Source: Synchiropus splendidus
Taxonomy: Eukaryota > Chordata > Actinopteri > Syngnathiformes > Callionymidae
Reading direction: 5' to 3'
DNA length: 64,000 bases
Assembly (NCBI RefSeq): GCF_027744825.2
Contig: NC_071334.1
Coordinates: 61,505,937-61,569,936, forward strand
The position numbers and the translations under genes were made by a program. Shown piece after piece: positions 1 through 14,748 of this stretch (positions are counted from its first letter, which is position 1; every line of letters begins with the position of its first letter). The notes under the pieces were generated by a model. It was not told the DNA's origin. It did not search any database and saw nothing but the letters and a program-made list of their open reading frames with translations.

Positions 1-3000
1 TTTTAATAACAATGAATAAATACAGGGCAGAGACGAAAATATTTTGCATGTCACAATAATCATACAGCACCTTTATTATTAAGACTAATGCAACACATGA
101 TCAGGACCAACTTTTGCTTCCCGAGCTTCATCCAAAACAATTTTCAGTTCCGAAACGGACAACAGTACAAACAATTGCGATAAGATGCAGCCAAGCCTTA
201 ATAAGATAAAAGAGAAGGCAGGAATCATCAAAGAGCAATGACGACACTTACTGCCCTCCTGTCGAATGACTGAGATTGATGTTTGATTAGTAGTTATCTG
301 CACAAATATACGAGGCCGCCAAGCAACAAACATGGTTGGCATGTAATGAACTTATGATCATTTAAAATCATCTAAGTTCACGATTAACACGAGTCTGAGA
401 GACTCACTATGATGATTCCGGTTCCCTTTTCTACATGTAAAGTCCACTTTCCTGGCGTCAATATGGGAGGATGGGTTGGTTTTATTGAGGAAGCACCTCA
501 ATAAAGGGTGGCACGTATCGCGACATCTGAGGTTGGACATAGTAAAGACAAGTACCGGGATGTGAAATGATCTCAGATAAACAAAAATCCTGCCCGTGCC
601 AGTCCCACCATTCTTGAAATGCAGTTGTGCATTTACCACAAAAATGTCCTCAGCTGAAGCAGCAAAGCACAAAGTTCCCAGACAATTACAAATCAAAAGT
701 TGGAAGGCAAATGGTTGTGATCCCACACAGTCATTTTAGAGGGGCTGGATAAACCGACTGCTGACGACGGCATTTTGTTGCAACTTGGTTATTGCACTAT
801 TAATCTGCTGTAATTGCTTTCTGTTCACCAGACCAACCATGGAGGAACCATGAATTAGAGGTCCCATTGATTTTTTCCCGGAGCATGATTCATTCATTTG
901 ATTCATTTGTCCTGGAGTTCTAAGACGTGTTGTGGAGCTCTTGCGCACGAGTCACACGTGTGATCCAGAGCTTAGTTATTAACCACCTGCTCAGAATTCC
1001 GTTCAAATCATGAAGAGGGCTTCACACCGGTGATGAACAGTGAAGTCGTGCAAAGCGTCAGGTCATGGATCAGTCAGCCACCTGACTCCCTCTCTCACAC
1101 CAGTTCATTCATCAAACTACCTCCCACCTGTCCTCCCTCCTATGTCTCCTCCATCCAACGCCTTATCAGCAGTGGTCATTTAAAATCACCTCCGGCGCAG
1201 AGAGTCCTCTTTTACTTATGTTAATTTACACGGAGAGGGCGAAAAAAAGACAGATGACATGAAATAGGACACGCTTAGTCACAAGTGGTGCTTGTTGTTA
1301 AATAAGCGGTGAGGCTGCAGACTTTACTCATGTTTCAGCAGGCGCAGCTGAAGTCTTTATCACTCGGTTCGGATGGAGCCAGCAGAGGAAGCCACGCCGC
1401 TCGACAGGGCAGGACAAATGACTTCATGTTGACGAAAGACAAAGTGAATGAGACAGAAGACAAGCGCTGTTTTAACACTCATTGTATCTGACGGTGTACA
1501 GTGTCATGCGGCGCCAGCTGTTACGACGAAGCCTGCTCCATGACTAATTGTTGATGGTGCTTAGCTTACCATTCGGATCTGAGCCAGGCGACCACAAAGT
1601 ATCTGAGAAAATGTAAAAAGCAGAGGAGAGGTAATTGCCTGGTTCCTGAGAGAGCAGGAAGATGGAATTACAGCAGTAATAGAAGTTAGTTAAGAGACAG
1701 CAAGGGGAGGCAGACAGTGGACTGAACATATTCTGAAGCATTTTCTCTCTTGTGTAGGCCATTCACTGATAGATGTTCTGGGCTATTGATAACATGACAT
1801 TGTGATGGTTGTGGAATTATTCCGTCAACAAGTTTTAGAAAACTAGTGCCTCACACAGAGCAGCTCATCGCTGACTTTCTTCCATTTCTTATGGTCCCGT
1901 GGGCAGTGTTGTACCTGAACACGCCACTGAACAATAGTGCATCAACATGTGTTTCCTCATGTATTTGAGCATATACTGCAGGGGTGAGAGCTGCAGCTGC
2001 TACGAGTGTGGACGGAATGGACAACAATGGGGAAAAAGCCGTTCCCTAAATGCTAATGTGAAGGTTCAAGAATTTCATCTGGCGATGGAATCCAGCACAT
2101 TTGAGTGTTTAGAGTGACAAAACATTTGCTGTGGTTCTACACTGACCATACTGACCATACAGATAGTTTGAAAACTGAATTTGAAAACTCAACTTTCCCA
2201 ACACGCCCTAGGGTGACTCTTTTTTTCAGAGACTGATAACAAGAAGTTCTAAAGCCAGTTGGCCAAGGTCTCCCTTGCTGCCTTCAACCAGTGGGAAACG
2301 CAGGAGAGATCTGTACGGTAAGGACACGAGAATACACCTGGTAGCATGGCCTCCCGTTGAGCGAATAATTAATTGTCATTGCCCAAAGAAAACACAGCAG
2401 TGAGACCTTGGCAACAAAATGTCGTTGCTTGTCGTCCGGATCAAACAATTGCAAAGTAAGTGCAAGTAAGTAAAGTGCGAAACAGAAAACAGAATAATCG
2501 AATGACCTATATGTAAACTTTGCCAACAAACAAAAAGAGAAACATTGTAGCAGATGGGGAGGTTATTGCACAATAGGAGGTCAACATTATGCCTGCTGAC
2601 CTATTGCTGAATTTTCAAACTAAGGGCAAGCAATTCATTTTATATGGCTTCAGTCATCGTCACAAATGGCACTCACTGCTGTGAATTTCTTTCCCACTCT
2701 TGCTGTCTCCTCCAATGCGACAATGACTGTGTTGGTGCTGACATGGTGGACCCTGAGTCCTAAACCTATTTTTTTGTTGGTTTTGTTGGACCTTTTGCTT
2801 TCAACGTTATATGTTCAATGGTGATAACAAGAACTGCATGTTATAAAATGACTGCAATATGTTAAGCAGTCAACTGACTATGAATAGGTTGTGAGAAAAA
2901 TTGAGATTCCAGTGACACAAAGGTAACTGCAGCGGTAAAGGATACATGAAAACAAGGTTGTTGTTTATGTTTTATATGCTGTACCTGAATAACGCAAAAA

Positions 3001-3344
3001 GTTTTAATCTGCATTTGATACACTTTAGCTTAAAGTTCCTCTGTGTAAGAACTTGTCTATAATGATATAACAACATTGACATAGCTTTCAGCATAGCAAT
3101 GGGGCTCAAAATGGTGATGTCACAGAGTGGAAAACCAGCATTGTGGGCTGTAATGTGTTTTTACTACACTGTCGCAGGAAAAACATGCCTTTGGTCACTG
3201 ACTGACATGTTTCTCTCCTGTCTGAACACAAAACATGGCGGAAATCCCTTCTATTTTTGCTCTAAATGGCAAGATTTTAAAACAATGAAAATGTGATTTG
3301 ATCACATTTCTAGCGACAAATATACTCTTTATCTTCATATTAGC

Positions 3345-3428
3345 CGCTCGGCTTAGGTACTGTTATGTACTGTATTGGATTGAAACAAAAACATGCAGAC
3401 ACTGTGGCCCTTACGTCCGACACCCCTG
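3345..3428. mobile_element. hAT end fragment
   Basis: Reversed, it starts CAGGGGTGTCGGACGTAAGG and continues with AGTGTCTGCATGTTTTTGTT, sequence shared by many fish hAT-type repeats. Only one end is recognisable. Confidence 0.4.
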
Positions 3429-6400
3429 CACTTAAGTATAACAATACTAGTCAGAGTTGCAGGAAAAATTCTACTATTTTTTTAGATTGTATTCAAGCGG
3501 ATTCTGCACAAAGTTGAGCTATATGCACATATATTAAGCGTAAAACACCTCTCATTCCATATAAACATATATTTACTATCATTATACACAACAAAAGAGA
3601 GAACTCACATGACAGAGTACATTAAACGTGTTCATGAATCATTTGAAAAAGCCATCTGAAGGTCCCGAAGTGACAGTTACAGCCACATTAAAAGCAGAGA
3701 GCAACTCTAATGGCTGACTTGGATTAGCCTCCAGCTTCCATCATCTAACAGTCACAAATCTACAAGGTTTGTTCTGGGGAACAGCAGGGGCCACGCTAGT
3801 GACACATACAATATATCAGTGGGTGGCTCTTTCCAACCAGCAGGCGCCCTCGCTGCCCACCATCTTTATTTATGCGCTCACCTCTCCAGGACGTGCTACT
3901 GCAGGCGGATCCGTCAGCTACACAAAACAGTCAGAGGAGCGGTTTTGTGCTCTGCATAATATTCCCTCATCATATTCCGCTCAACTCTTAAGTGACGGCA
4001 AGTGTGTGAAAGCATCTTTATGACTGTACATGTTTGTAGTTTGCGTGTGGGAGGATTGTCTGTGGAAGCAGCCACAACAGAACGCCTCTCTATACCTGTG
4101 TTCAGGTTATCTCATCGCTGTTGCATCAACCTCCCACATAAAGATTGCAAGGCTATTTCATGCTTTTTATCAAATCGGGAGTGAATATATCAATGTTTTT
4201 ACAGGATAAAGTTTATATCTGGCATCATATGAAGCTAAACTTATGCCCTGTTCTTAAGCAGGAACGGGGCACTGCTCATTTATCTGGTCTCCCCCATCGG
4301 ATGCATTTTGACAATCAAAACAAAGCCATATCTGTGAGGTGAAAATCATGACCAAAAATACAATAAAGCTCAATTACATTGAATTATTTCATACAAGATT
4401 GATATTATATCTCGCTTTAAAGACTTGAACGTCAAAATGAAAATGGAAAACTTGAGTGTGAACCTCTTGAACTACAGGGGACTCGGCAAAATTGAATTTA
4501 GCAAACCAAAAATGACGTTAAAAGACGTTAATCTTGTCAGATTAAAATAGGTTTAGTTCAGTGAATGATGGGCATGGCAAAGTTTACATGTCACGAGGAG
4601 TAACAATAAGTTCTGAATGAATCAAGGCACAAGAGCAGCAGCAGTTCGAGGCGTATGACGGTTTCTTAAAACCTTCCTAATTCTATCTGGGCCTCTAGCA
4701 CACTCCCAGAATGAATTCATTGGTAGCTTATTTGGTCACAGACAGACAACAAAAACATAACCTTGGCAGAGGAACAGTCAAGTCAAAGCAGAGTGAGGAG
4801 GATTAAAGCAATAACACGATACTGTACCTACTGGATAATTCTCACGTGACCAGTGAATGCAGTAGAAATACGATGTTTACAGGTCATATTTTTGTCTGTA
4901 CATGCCAAAATATACAATCCGGTACAGAGAGACAGTACAGAGCCACCTGCTGTGCACATCAAAGTGTTTATTCATGGAGGGGACACTAGAATGAGAAACT
5001 GTTTTTTGAAAATTACATTGCATGATAAGGTAAATAAAGACCAAGAGTTTGATTGAGATGAACTATGACTCGCCTCAGGGTTGAAATTGCTGCAAATTTG
5101 CTAGGACAGCAAGAATGGTACATGACGTAGAAACCAGCCTGTTCAACACACTCTCACTCTACTGACTGCTCCTCAGTCTTCCTCTTCTGTGGTACGGTAT
5201 TTGATCTCTTTTGTTATTTGTTATTATTTTGGGCCCATCAACCTTGAGCCCTGAAGGGGCATCAGGGGTCGGGTGAGTTGCTTCACTGCTAGTCACATTG
5301 GTTTGACTTCATATACGAGCATTAGTACGTGTGTGTAACTACAGACTGGGTACAGAAGTGCACTTTGGCAAGCATTCATTAAAGAGGACGCTGTGCTCCC
5401 ATCTTCCCTCCAGTAAGTCGGTACAGTAGCACAACCTCACCCATATGCCACATCAGGGTTTTACAGCCAGTCTTGCATGAGAGCTGGTTGCCACAACACA
5501 AGTGGTTGTCAAGTGTACAAGGGACTGTGGGTTTACTAGTGCTGTGACCAAGCAAGACATAGGGGACGCCACTGAACCAAAAGTCTGTTTTTGAGCGGGT
5601 TTATTGCAAATGTGAGGGCAGTCGGTAACCGCTACTATTTTGTTCTTATAGTTCTGATGTCAGAGGGGGGGAGATAAACCTTGATGCAGTGACACAGTGG
5701 TCATAAATAAACCGGTGTACAGTCTGTTCTTCTGAAAGAACAATGGTATAAATGTCTAACTTGGACACAGGGAGTCGAGGTGACTTTGATGTTGACATGT
5801 AAGTGTTCGAGGATATCCGATGAAGAAGGATCACATTGGAAGATTAAGCCAGCAAACAGCATCAAAGACACCCAGTGCAAATGACCATAAAGGAACTCGC
5901 TACATATTTGTCAACGTACAGAAAAGAATACAGAGAAAAGTGCCTTCTGTCTGCTGCCCACCTCATCTGTTGATTCTTTTAGCAGTCTGGAAGTATTTCC
6001 AAATCTGTCCCACAAATAAGCACACTATTGGGAAAACAGCTTGGTTGCATTGAAACATGATCAACTTTATATCCTGGTACTGTTAAAAATCTTCTGGGAT
6101 ATAGAGTTAAGTCCAATTGACTCTGGTCAAGAGCAGCTTGATAAATAGTTCTTCAGTGAAATATTCTCCACAGACAACATGTGGTAAGAGCCTTCGTAGA
6201 ATGAGCCGATCTTTTATTGCTCGACCTAGGCTAACAGCCGCAAAGCAAGCAAGTTTATGAAGCAGCATTTATAGCACCAGTTTGGAGGCTCTACAGCGAG
6301 CTTGAGGTCCTGCAGTCTGCCTCAATAAATAACCACAAGTAAGGACAATGGAGGAGACGTTCTGGTCCTCAGAGGACACAGGTCACAGCCAGTTAGAGGT

Positions 6401-9400
6401 GAGCGGGACAGCTGCTTCTGAATAATGCAGCACTTATCTAAGCGTTCGCATGGTGCCATCGCTTGAGTTTTATGTTTATATAACATTGATTGAGGAGTAT
6501 TTGCTGCAGAAAAATCCTCAATGTCAGTATTGTTATCGCACTGGCTTCAGAAGCGATTCATATGGCAGGCAACAAGCTGGTCACAACACGTCCCGGCAAG
6601 GCCATTCAATTCCGCCGAGGATTGGCCCTATCAAGGACACAAATTGACAACTTTGTCGATACGCTTTCAAACCTATTAAGTGGCCAAAGACCCAAGTGAC
6701 TCCAAGGCTATTTATTTTGACTTAATCTGTACAAGTCAATGCAAGACATTGACAAGTCCATTATCAACGCAGTACTTTTGAAATGGTTTTTAGTTTATTT
6801 TTTATTGTTTTTGTTTTTTAAAATTAATCAACGTACATCACTCAGAATGTGTGGCAAATATGGGATGATAACATAAAAGAAAATAAACACCATCTTGAAT
6901 TGAAGTGTATATTGTTTACTTCATTTTGGCAGGAGAGATTTATGGTTAAACATTTTCGATAAAAAACTTCCTTTTGGAAGTGGAGCGTCGTTTCTTAATG
7001 ACCAATTTTTTTTTTTTTTTGGGTGCTCTTTCATCTGGCGGCATGGATAAAAATAAATGACAGACCCACTGTGGTACATTTTTTTCTGAGGCGTAAAACT
7101 CACATTAGAAAAGGAAAAGTCAGAAAGTCTTCCCAAACATCTCTGACAGCTACCTTGACTTAACTCGCGACACTGTCTGGAGAATCAAAGGAAACTGTGA
7201 GAAGGCAGCCCAGCTGTTAAGACCTCCGGGCATCTAGAACCTGTCAAAGAACACTCCTGAAATTCTGCAGTGATGCTCTGTCTTACTACCTTGCTGCAGC
7301 GCCACACACTTTTCCTTTCAGTGCTCAGCTATGCAGAAAATTAACTCTGCCAGCAGTGATGCTTCCACGCTGCCGTTCCTAAACAAACACAGCATCTCCA
7401 TCTATTCAGCTGGAGCTCCATGTTTTGGTTTGGTTCCCACTGCTGCTGCTGACCCCAACAACCTCATCTTTGCACAAAATACCTTGAGGACACACTCGAT
7501 TTGGGTGTCATGAATAAGTGAACTCTGGAATCAGTTCATGAAGAAGCATAATTATCGTGTGACATCAACAAAGAATTAAACTGTCAAAGTGGATTTCTTT
7601 TCTCTAAAATTACAACCTCCCGGGTCTCTTTGGCCTGCACCACAAAATCGTCTTTAAATGTTGACAACAGCACCACTATGAACTTCATGCAATACTCAAG
7701 CCAGATGTCCTTGCTGTCCCTATTAAAGCATTAACTAGGACAGCAAGAAAAAAAAATCCTTTTAGTTAACCTCCAATAATTTCAAAATGTTCTTGCCCCT
7801 GCGCTGGAAACATTGTCGCACAACTGTCCTCGGGCATAATGAGCCTTCCACTTCCTCAGCCACCTCATTTGCTCTGCAATAGCTCATTCAAGATATGTCG
7901 CAAGAGTATCAGAGCTGGGGTGAGCCAACCCTTGTCCAGACAGTTGCATCAGCAAGTCTCTACAATTATTCATATTTTTCAATAATGATGCAAAGTCCGG
8001 CAATACTGTATATTGCAGGAGGAGCTAAAAATGACTGTTTTGTGTTTGAAAGAATACAAACTGATGGAAGGGGATTCAACAGCTCAAATCGAGGGGTTAA
8101 AAAGAAGTCAGTGAAGAGTGATATTTTCGTGAAAATTATTTCACTTCTTAATGTACTGAACACAGCCGGAGCAGATGAATCGATGCTAAGACTCTCTAAT
8201 GGACAGAGACCAGTGCACTGATGCCACTTTCACAACGGTCACATTCCACTGAACAGTCGTGCGTCGTGGTGTAGTATTTCAATGTGTTGCCTGCTGTCTC
8301 TGTCATCATGCCATTCGTCTCCTCCGTCGCACGCACATGCACACACACACATGGGATTCGGCTGCAAAGATGTGGGCGGACAGGAGATGTAAACAAATGG
8401 GTGGATGCACCAACTGAAAAGTAAACTCTGACACTAATGGTCCCGATGAGAGAAGAAGGAGCATCAGGTCCCATCTGGGCTGGCAGCAAAGACACACATT
8501 TAGAACAGAACATGTCAAGAGAGACCCACAGCTGGATGTTGCGACCTTCACAACAATCTGAGTGAGTTTCTGATCACGTTAACAGAAGCCTAACCTACTT
8601 AAATTTGCCGATCGCTGTCAATCATATTATTACTCTACAGAACTATTAATCCGTGTAACATTTCAGTCAGAAATGTTCTGTCAGATGTGAAGTGGAACAA
8701 TGATCAGCTTTCTAATCTCAAGTCAAGAGAGATTCTCAAGAGAGCGAGTGGGAAAATAACACATCTGGGCTCCGGGATAAAATTATAAAAAGCAGATAAT
8801 GATGGTTTATAATGAGGAACATTTGAAAGACATGAAACTTTAAGGCAAAGCAATAATTATATTATTTATTTAGTTGTACAAGTATTTACTTTTCTCCTTC
8901 CACTAGATCCAGAAAACACAAACAAAAAACAAGGCTCACCCTAATGTATATTAAAAAGTAACCCTGCAACAACAAACATAAATAATTCAATTAAAAAAAT
9001 AACAATTTTGTTTTATTGTTCAATTAATTGCCTGAGCTACATGTACTTCTACCATGCACAGTTGGAGGAACAATGATGCATTAAATTAGAGCAGGGTGGA
9101 TAATAACTAACTCATCGTCAAGGTCGGTTTGTTCCCAGAGATCTCACCATTATGTGTGTCATTTGGAATAAAGCAAACTGTAGTTCACTGGTGCATAAGG
9201 TCAATAAAGGCTGCACTTCACCACCGGAGAGAGAAAACATTCGATGAGTCAACATTTGTCAATGGAAAAAAATGTTTTACCAGTTGTTACAGAACATACT
9301 CAACTTATGCTAACAAGTAGAGAGGGAATTTAAGCCACAACTATTTCGGAAAATACATTTTTCTCTTTGTGAAGCTGAGTCAGGAGTGTACAGACTGATG

Positions 9401-9718
9401 ATGGTGACGATACAGCTTCTCTCTTCAAGGAAGTAAACCTCATCCATCACAGGGGACACGTTGGTTGATACTACTAAATGTGTCCAAGAGTATGCTGTCA
9501 CTCATCAGGCCCAAGGTCACATTCAGTGGCCTGCTGACTTTGTCAGTCGTGAGTTTGTCTCAAGGTCCAATTGTCAAGGTTATTATGGTTCACCAAAACA
9601 TTTATGTTCTCTGGGTTCTTCATGCAGAGAAATTATTAGTCAACAGGGAGCGTTAAAATGGCGACCCTTGAATGCTATGATGAATCTTGGAAGACACTTA
9701 ATGTACTTGTTTTTCTTT

Positions 9719-9756
9719 TAAATAAATAAATTATTTATTTATTTATTTATTTATAA
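9719..9756. repeat. (AAAT)/(ATTT)n microsatellite
   Basis: AAATAAATAAA changes directly into ATTTATTT repeats, giving a short inverted, fold-back tetranucleotide tract. Confidence 0.85.
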
Positions 9757-11159
9757 TTGTCATGGTCAGATTTATTCAAGGGTGCAAAGTCAGTTGCTAG
9801 ATATATTTTCTTCCCACTGTGTGCAAAGTCTCACTGTATATCCATGTTAGGAAATGTTCCATTTAAGCCTGAAGGTTCACATTTAAATAGCGAGAGCGAA
9901 CATATTTTCTCGTGCTGATTCAAGAAAACACAGTCATGATCGGCTGTCTCACCATTGTACGTATGAAACATTAAATACTTCCTACTGTGGGGGCCACAAA
10001 ACACATGATAGATAACAGCCAGTCAGCCAGGACTAAGGTTCAGAAATAAAAGACGCAACGGGAGAATGCTGCCTATTTTGGTGTCATTTTTGTCAGATAT
10101 TTTGCATCATCTTTGTCCGGTTTTTATGACCCTGAAAATGCCCACAGCAAAACACCACTCCACAAATTAGATTCAGCACATTTCTGAAAATGCTACCTGC
10201 TTGGATGCAAGGTGGAAGATGAAACAAAGAAACCACTGGGTCCATTCAACATATTGTCCAAAATATATAAACTGGTTGGGCAACTTCAGGAAGCCTTCAC
10301 ATTGTTAAGTCATTATACGAAACTGATACTCTCTGAATGTGTAATACATGACGAAATACAGACTAACAACATGCATCGAACTTGATCGCGCTCTCTCGTA
10401 CTTTCTGACCCCACAAACATTGCAAACCCATAACTGGACCTCTCCCAGTGCCCGGAATGAGGGGTCATACACCCCTCTAATGTTTTGATTCCCAATGGCA
10501 CATGTTTAAATAAATGAAGGTGTTTGACGTTGAGTTTTTTTTTTTACTTGTTTTAGTAGCACAATATCAACAACTAAACACATTTAATATTCAGGGCAAA
10601 ACCCATGCAAACAAGCAATGGAGATCAAGTTGATTTAGCGCAGATGAAACATTTCACTGAAGCACCGTTACATATCAATTTACTGACTGGAACACATTTG
10701 GCTGTTATGTGTATGAAGTGGCATCTGGCTGCACAAGTAAAAACCATCTGGTCAGTAGCGAGCATGGCTGTACGCTTGATATCTAAATTATTAACATTAT
10801 TATTTGTTATTATTATTGGTTTTCTTTGCCAGTGCCTCACAGAGCAGGTCTTCTCTGCAGCCTTTAACAAAAGAACACTTTCAAAAGGACCATACCATAC
10901 AATAATACAGTAGATCACTGTAAACCAGCCAAAATTACACACAAGATAGTGGTAACTCTTGAATTAGACGTCACTGCACTTGTATGTATGGTATAGGTAT
11001 GTTACTGTACTGCTAACTTATGGAAACAGTCCATCCCCATTATGTAAGCAGAATGAATGCAGGCGCGGCTGAGCAGGATTGGAAGCATCCCATGACCTGT
11101 ATGAGATGACAATGAGAACTCTAAGAGAACACTTCACCCCCTCCGAGGTGGGACTTTAG

Positions 11160-11882
11160 CAGGGGTTCTTAATCTTTATGATCTTGGGGCTCAACTTTTC
11201 TCATAGCAAATGGGCTCGGGACCCATTCAAGGAATAGAACTGATTCATTACTCTTGATATCATTTGTGTTCAATAACAATATTTAATCCACTTATACATG
11301 GACAAACCAAAACCTTGTGAAATGACATGACACAGAGATATTTATTTGTCATCAAAAAGTCCCACCAGTAGCAGAAGCAGGTGTAAGTCATGTTCATGAA
11401 ATTTACTGAAGAAAAAAAAGAAAAAAATATGATCCAATTTGGAAAAACTGTACATTTCCTGAATAAAATTCCAAGTAAAATAAACATAATAAAACCATGT
11501 CTAAATACTGTGAAATAAGGTTACTCTATATTTATCAAAATATAAATTAAAGAAGATAAAAGTAAAGTGTAAATTAATGCATTGCCACCAATTTTTCTAA
11601 TAACTGTAAAAACTGCTTTAATGAACAATATTTACAGTCAGGGTGCGTCATAATTTCATTGTTCTTTTCAAGAGCTTCTCCATAGTTGGCAACTATCACA
11701 AATTTGCAGCTGTCAAGTCAATTCAATGACACACTACTGTCACCACATGTGGCAAGTGTATTAAGGCTGAGCGTCTCGTGACCTTCACAGTCCACAGGTG
11801 TAAAACAAAATACTTTTATCGGCCCTCTAAAAGGTGCTCAGGGCTCCACCATGGGTCTCGGCCCCATAGTTTAGAACCACAG
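11160..11882. mobile_element. hAT (Charlie-like) non-autonomous remnant
   Basis: The left end, CAGGGGTTCTTAATC, is followed by GGGGCTC and GGGCTCGGGACCC. The right end, reversed, reads CTGTGGTTCTAAAC and then GGGCCGAGACCC. This is the CAGNGGTTCT end class of Charlie-type hAT elements. About 720 bp, AT-rich inside; no transposase seen and the target duplication is eroded. Confidence 0.65.
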
Positions 11883-12594
11883 TACATTGATACCCTGAAG
11901 TTCACAACTCTTTTCCTTTTATCATACCATTTATCAAAGCCGACAAACAACTTCTGTTTCTGGAACGCTCTTTAAATCCTCACAAGCTAACTGAGCTTGA
12001 AAGACGCTTCACTGGAGCGCTGATACGAGCCAACATAACTATGTGGCTCTGCAAATTAAAACAATGTTTCAGCACGGCTCGCTAACTGAGCGTGAGAAGG
12101 GATCTGCGTTACTTCTTTTCCATGATGTGTGCCACAGTTGGCCACAGTATTCGTGTGAGCCAAGTATTGACCAGTGGTCCCCAGTTGCAGCGTGGCAATG
12201 ATGATTTTATGGCCCAGATTGCTGCAGTCTAATCCATTCCTCGCTATGCTGGTGGATTGTAATGGGCTGAAGCGGGGCGGTTAGTGTGGAGGGGATGTCA
12301 GTAGCGTTATTGACCACATCGACCATGTGGCCCGAGAGGCTGCCCTACTTCTCCTGGGTACATTTACAGATATGACACAGCTCACAAGGAAGCATTTTGA
12401 AAAACTGCTAAGCCTGTGACCCACCGTGCGCTGAGCCAGGTGGGGTTGCACGCAAGGACTCGTGCTGGAAAGTTGTTTTCATGTGACACAATTGTTGGAG
12501 GATATTATGAGAGCTGCAATAAAAGGGACATTTCCTGCTAGTTTTTAAATATATATACTGAACCTGAGGCAGTTTGTTCTTGATAGAATATTGT

Positions 12595-12850
12595 GCATCA
12601 CAGATCATTGGACGAGAGGCAGGAATAGAGTCTGGACAGGTCGCCAGTCCATCGCAGGGAACACACACCATCCACACACACCTTGGGGCAACTTTAGAGT
12701 GTCCAAATAACTTAGTCTAGACCGTGGGAGGAAACCGGAGTACCCACGCAGGCACAGGGGCAACATGCAAATTCCACCAGAAAGAGCTGGAACCCTAAAC
12801 CTTCTTGCTGAGAGGCAGCATTGCTAACCATTGCACCACTGTGCCGCCCA
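12595..12850 (-). mobile_element. tRNA-headed SINE (minus strand)
   Basis: Read on the minus strand it starts GGGCGGCACAGTGGTGCAAT. It carries an A-box match (TGGTGCAATGG), AGCAAGAAGGTT, a degraded B box (GGTTCCAGCT), then GTACTCCGGTTTCCTCCCAC and GATGGACTGGCGACCTGTCC. This order is that of the widespread fish SINE family with a tRNA-like head and conserved body (DANA-like). It is diverged from consensus and has internal deletions. Confidence 0.75.
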
Positions 12851-12895
12851 CATTCACTTCACTTGAATCCAATATTTCTGCGGCATTTGCGACAT

Positions 12896-12910
12896 AAAAA
12901 AAAAAAAAAA
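12896..12910. repeat. Poly-A tract
   Basis: Fifteen A residues about 45 bp beyond the head end of the minus-strand SINE (12595-12850). On the minus strand it is upstream of the SINE, so it is not that SINE's tail. Confidence 0.8.
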
Positions 12911-13186
12911 GCCTCCTCCTTGCCTCAACCTTGAAGACAGGATGGGAACACGTTGGGGAGACAAGCTCGCATGATAACCACACGTCAGATGTTTCTTGAT
13001 GTGCACTAACTGCTAAAAGTTAGGAGAGACCATCTCATTCAGTGTTTTTTCACTGTTTATTTATACTACTTCCTACATTGTGGTTGCATACTGAAGACTT
13101 CACTTAGATGTATGGCAAAAAAGGTTACAACTGTAAATATGTTTTATATTTTACACAGTGCACAATGCAAACCTTCTGTCTTCTTC

Positions 13187-13250
13187 ATGAGCTTCATGAT
13201 GTAGTCACCTGTTGGAAAACCATTTCATGTGATGGCCTCATGAAGCTCAT
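13187..13250. repeat. Inverted repeat, 13-bp perfect stem
   Basis: ATGAGCTTCATGA (13187-13199) and TCATGAAGCTCAT (13238-13250) are perfect reverse complements with a 38-nt spacer. Function unknown. Confidence 0.7.
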
Positions 13251-14748
13251 TGTGAGAAATCGTGGAAAGCAGTAAACAAAGCAAAGGGTGGCTGTTTTGA
13301 GGAATCTAAAATATTGAAAGTGTTTTGAGTTATTTCCCCCCTTTTTTCTTATTTAATTCCATTTGTGTTCATTCAAAGCTTGTATTCCTACATTGAGACG
13401 CTACAATGTAAATAATGTAAAGAGATGAAAATAAAAACTACATGATGCCTTGAGAGCGAGACTGTGTTGGTGGGTTTGTCAAGTCCTGGATTGGCAGGCC
13501 TCTGACTGTTTTCTCCACCACATATCGATTTGAAATTAAGTATAAACCCAAAGTAACTGCCTCCTTTTTTTCATCACCCTTTGCTTTTTTAATACATTAT
13601 GTAAAATCTGTAACTGAAGATTCTTAGACAGATATGTGTTGTTACATGATTTCATACAGTTGTGATGTCAAAATTGAAACACAGATTCAATTCACGCTTC
13701 AGTCCCGTGAGGCAGTCGTGTGGATGTTCTCACTCATGAATTACAGGACTTGGGAGCAGAATAAGAACTAAAATGGCATGGATTCAAAAATGGAAGCTCC
13801 TCAGGATAGAACAGTTCAACACATGAATCATACATGAGATCAAAATAGAGTCCCTTCGAGTGGTCGTGGCTCCAATAGTCTGGGCCTCTGTGGATCTGAA
13901 CACTGAGTGAACAAGCAGAAGAATATAGATGTATGAAGTTAGGCCATGGTATAATTGGTATCTGGGTGTGTCCTTGTATTAAAATACAGATTTATTTAAT
14001 ACAGTGTTGGATTCCATGATACAGCTCATTTCAAACAGGATAAGGAATTGAATTTTCTCAACAAACAATCAGGTTTGTAAGTCAGATTTAAACGTTTGAC
14101 TCCGACAACACTACCAGTTCTAATCCAATATTTAAAACAATCATAAAATATGATACTGCTTTGCAAAGGGTGATAAAAGATCTCATTTTTAATTGCATTT
14201 GTAATACACTATTGTGTGTCGGAACTGGGGGCCATTATTTCTGCGCTTTTAATTTGGAGCCATGAAATTGAATCAAGATAAATAAACTTGCAGTTTCCTC
14301 CCTTTAGAGGAGGCCTGAGAAAGGAGTGGGTTTATTTTGTGTGGACTACCTTGTGTTGAGATTGAAGAGGCGCCGCATCAACCAGGTAATTGGGACCATG
14401 GTGGAAGGAAATGACAGGCACCATTATTTTTTGGGTTCCTGCCCTGGGGGCCGAGGCAAGGCATCGGGAAGTTTCTCTGCGACAGCTCCGAATGACCAGG
14501 ATTTTAAGATGCTTCTGTCTGACACACACAAGCAGCGACACACAATACTGACTCCTCGAGACGCTGAGTGGAGACAGATTTACAGACAAAAAATGACTAA
14601 GAATAGTTTATTCTTAATAATGACAGGGACGAGTCAAAGTTTTAAGTTTGCCGTTTAGTGGCAAAGTGGTTATTCAAGCTGTCTTCTCACTTTATTCTGA
14701 CCCTGATCAGCCTCTTCCGCTGAGATCATGCCACGCTTCCGAGCACTA

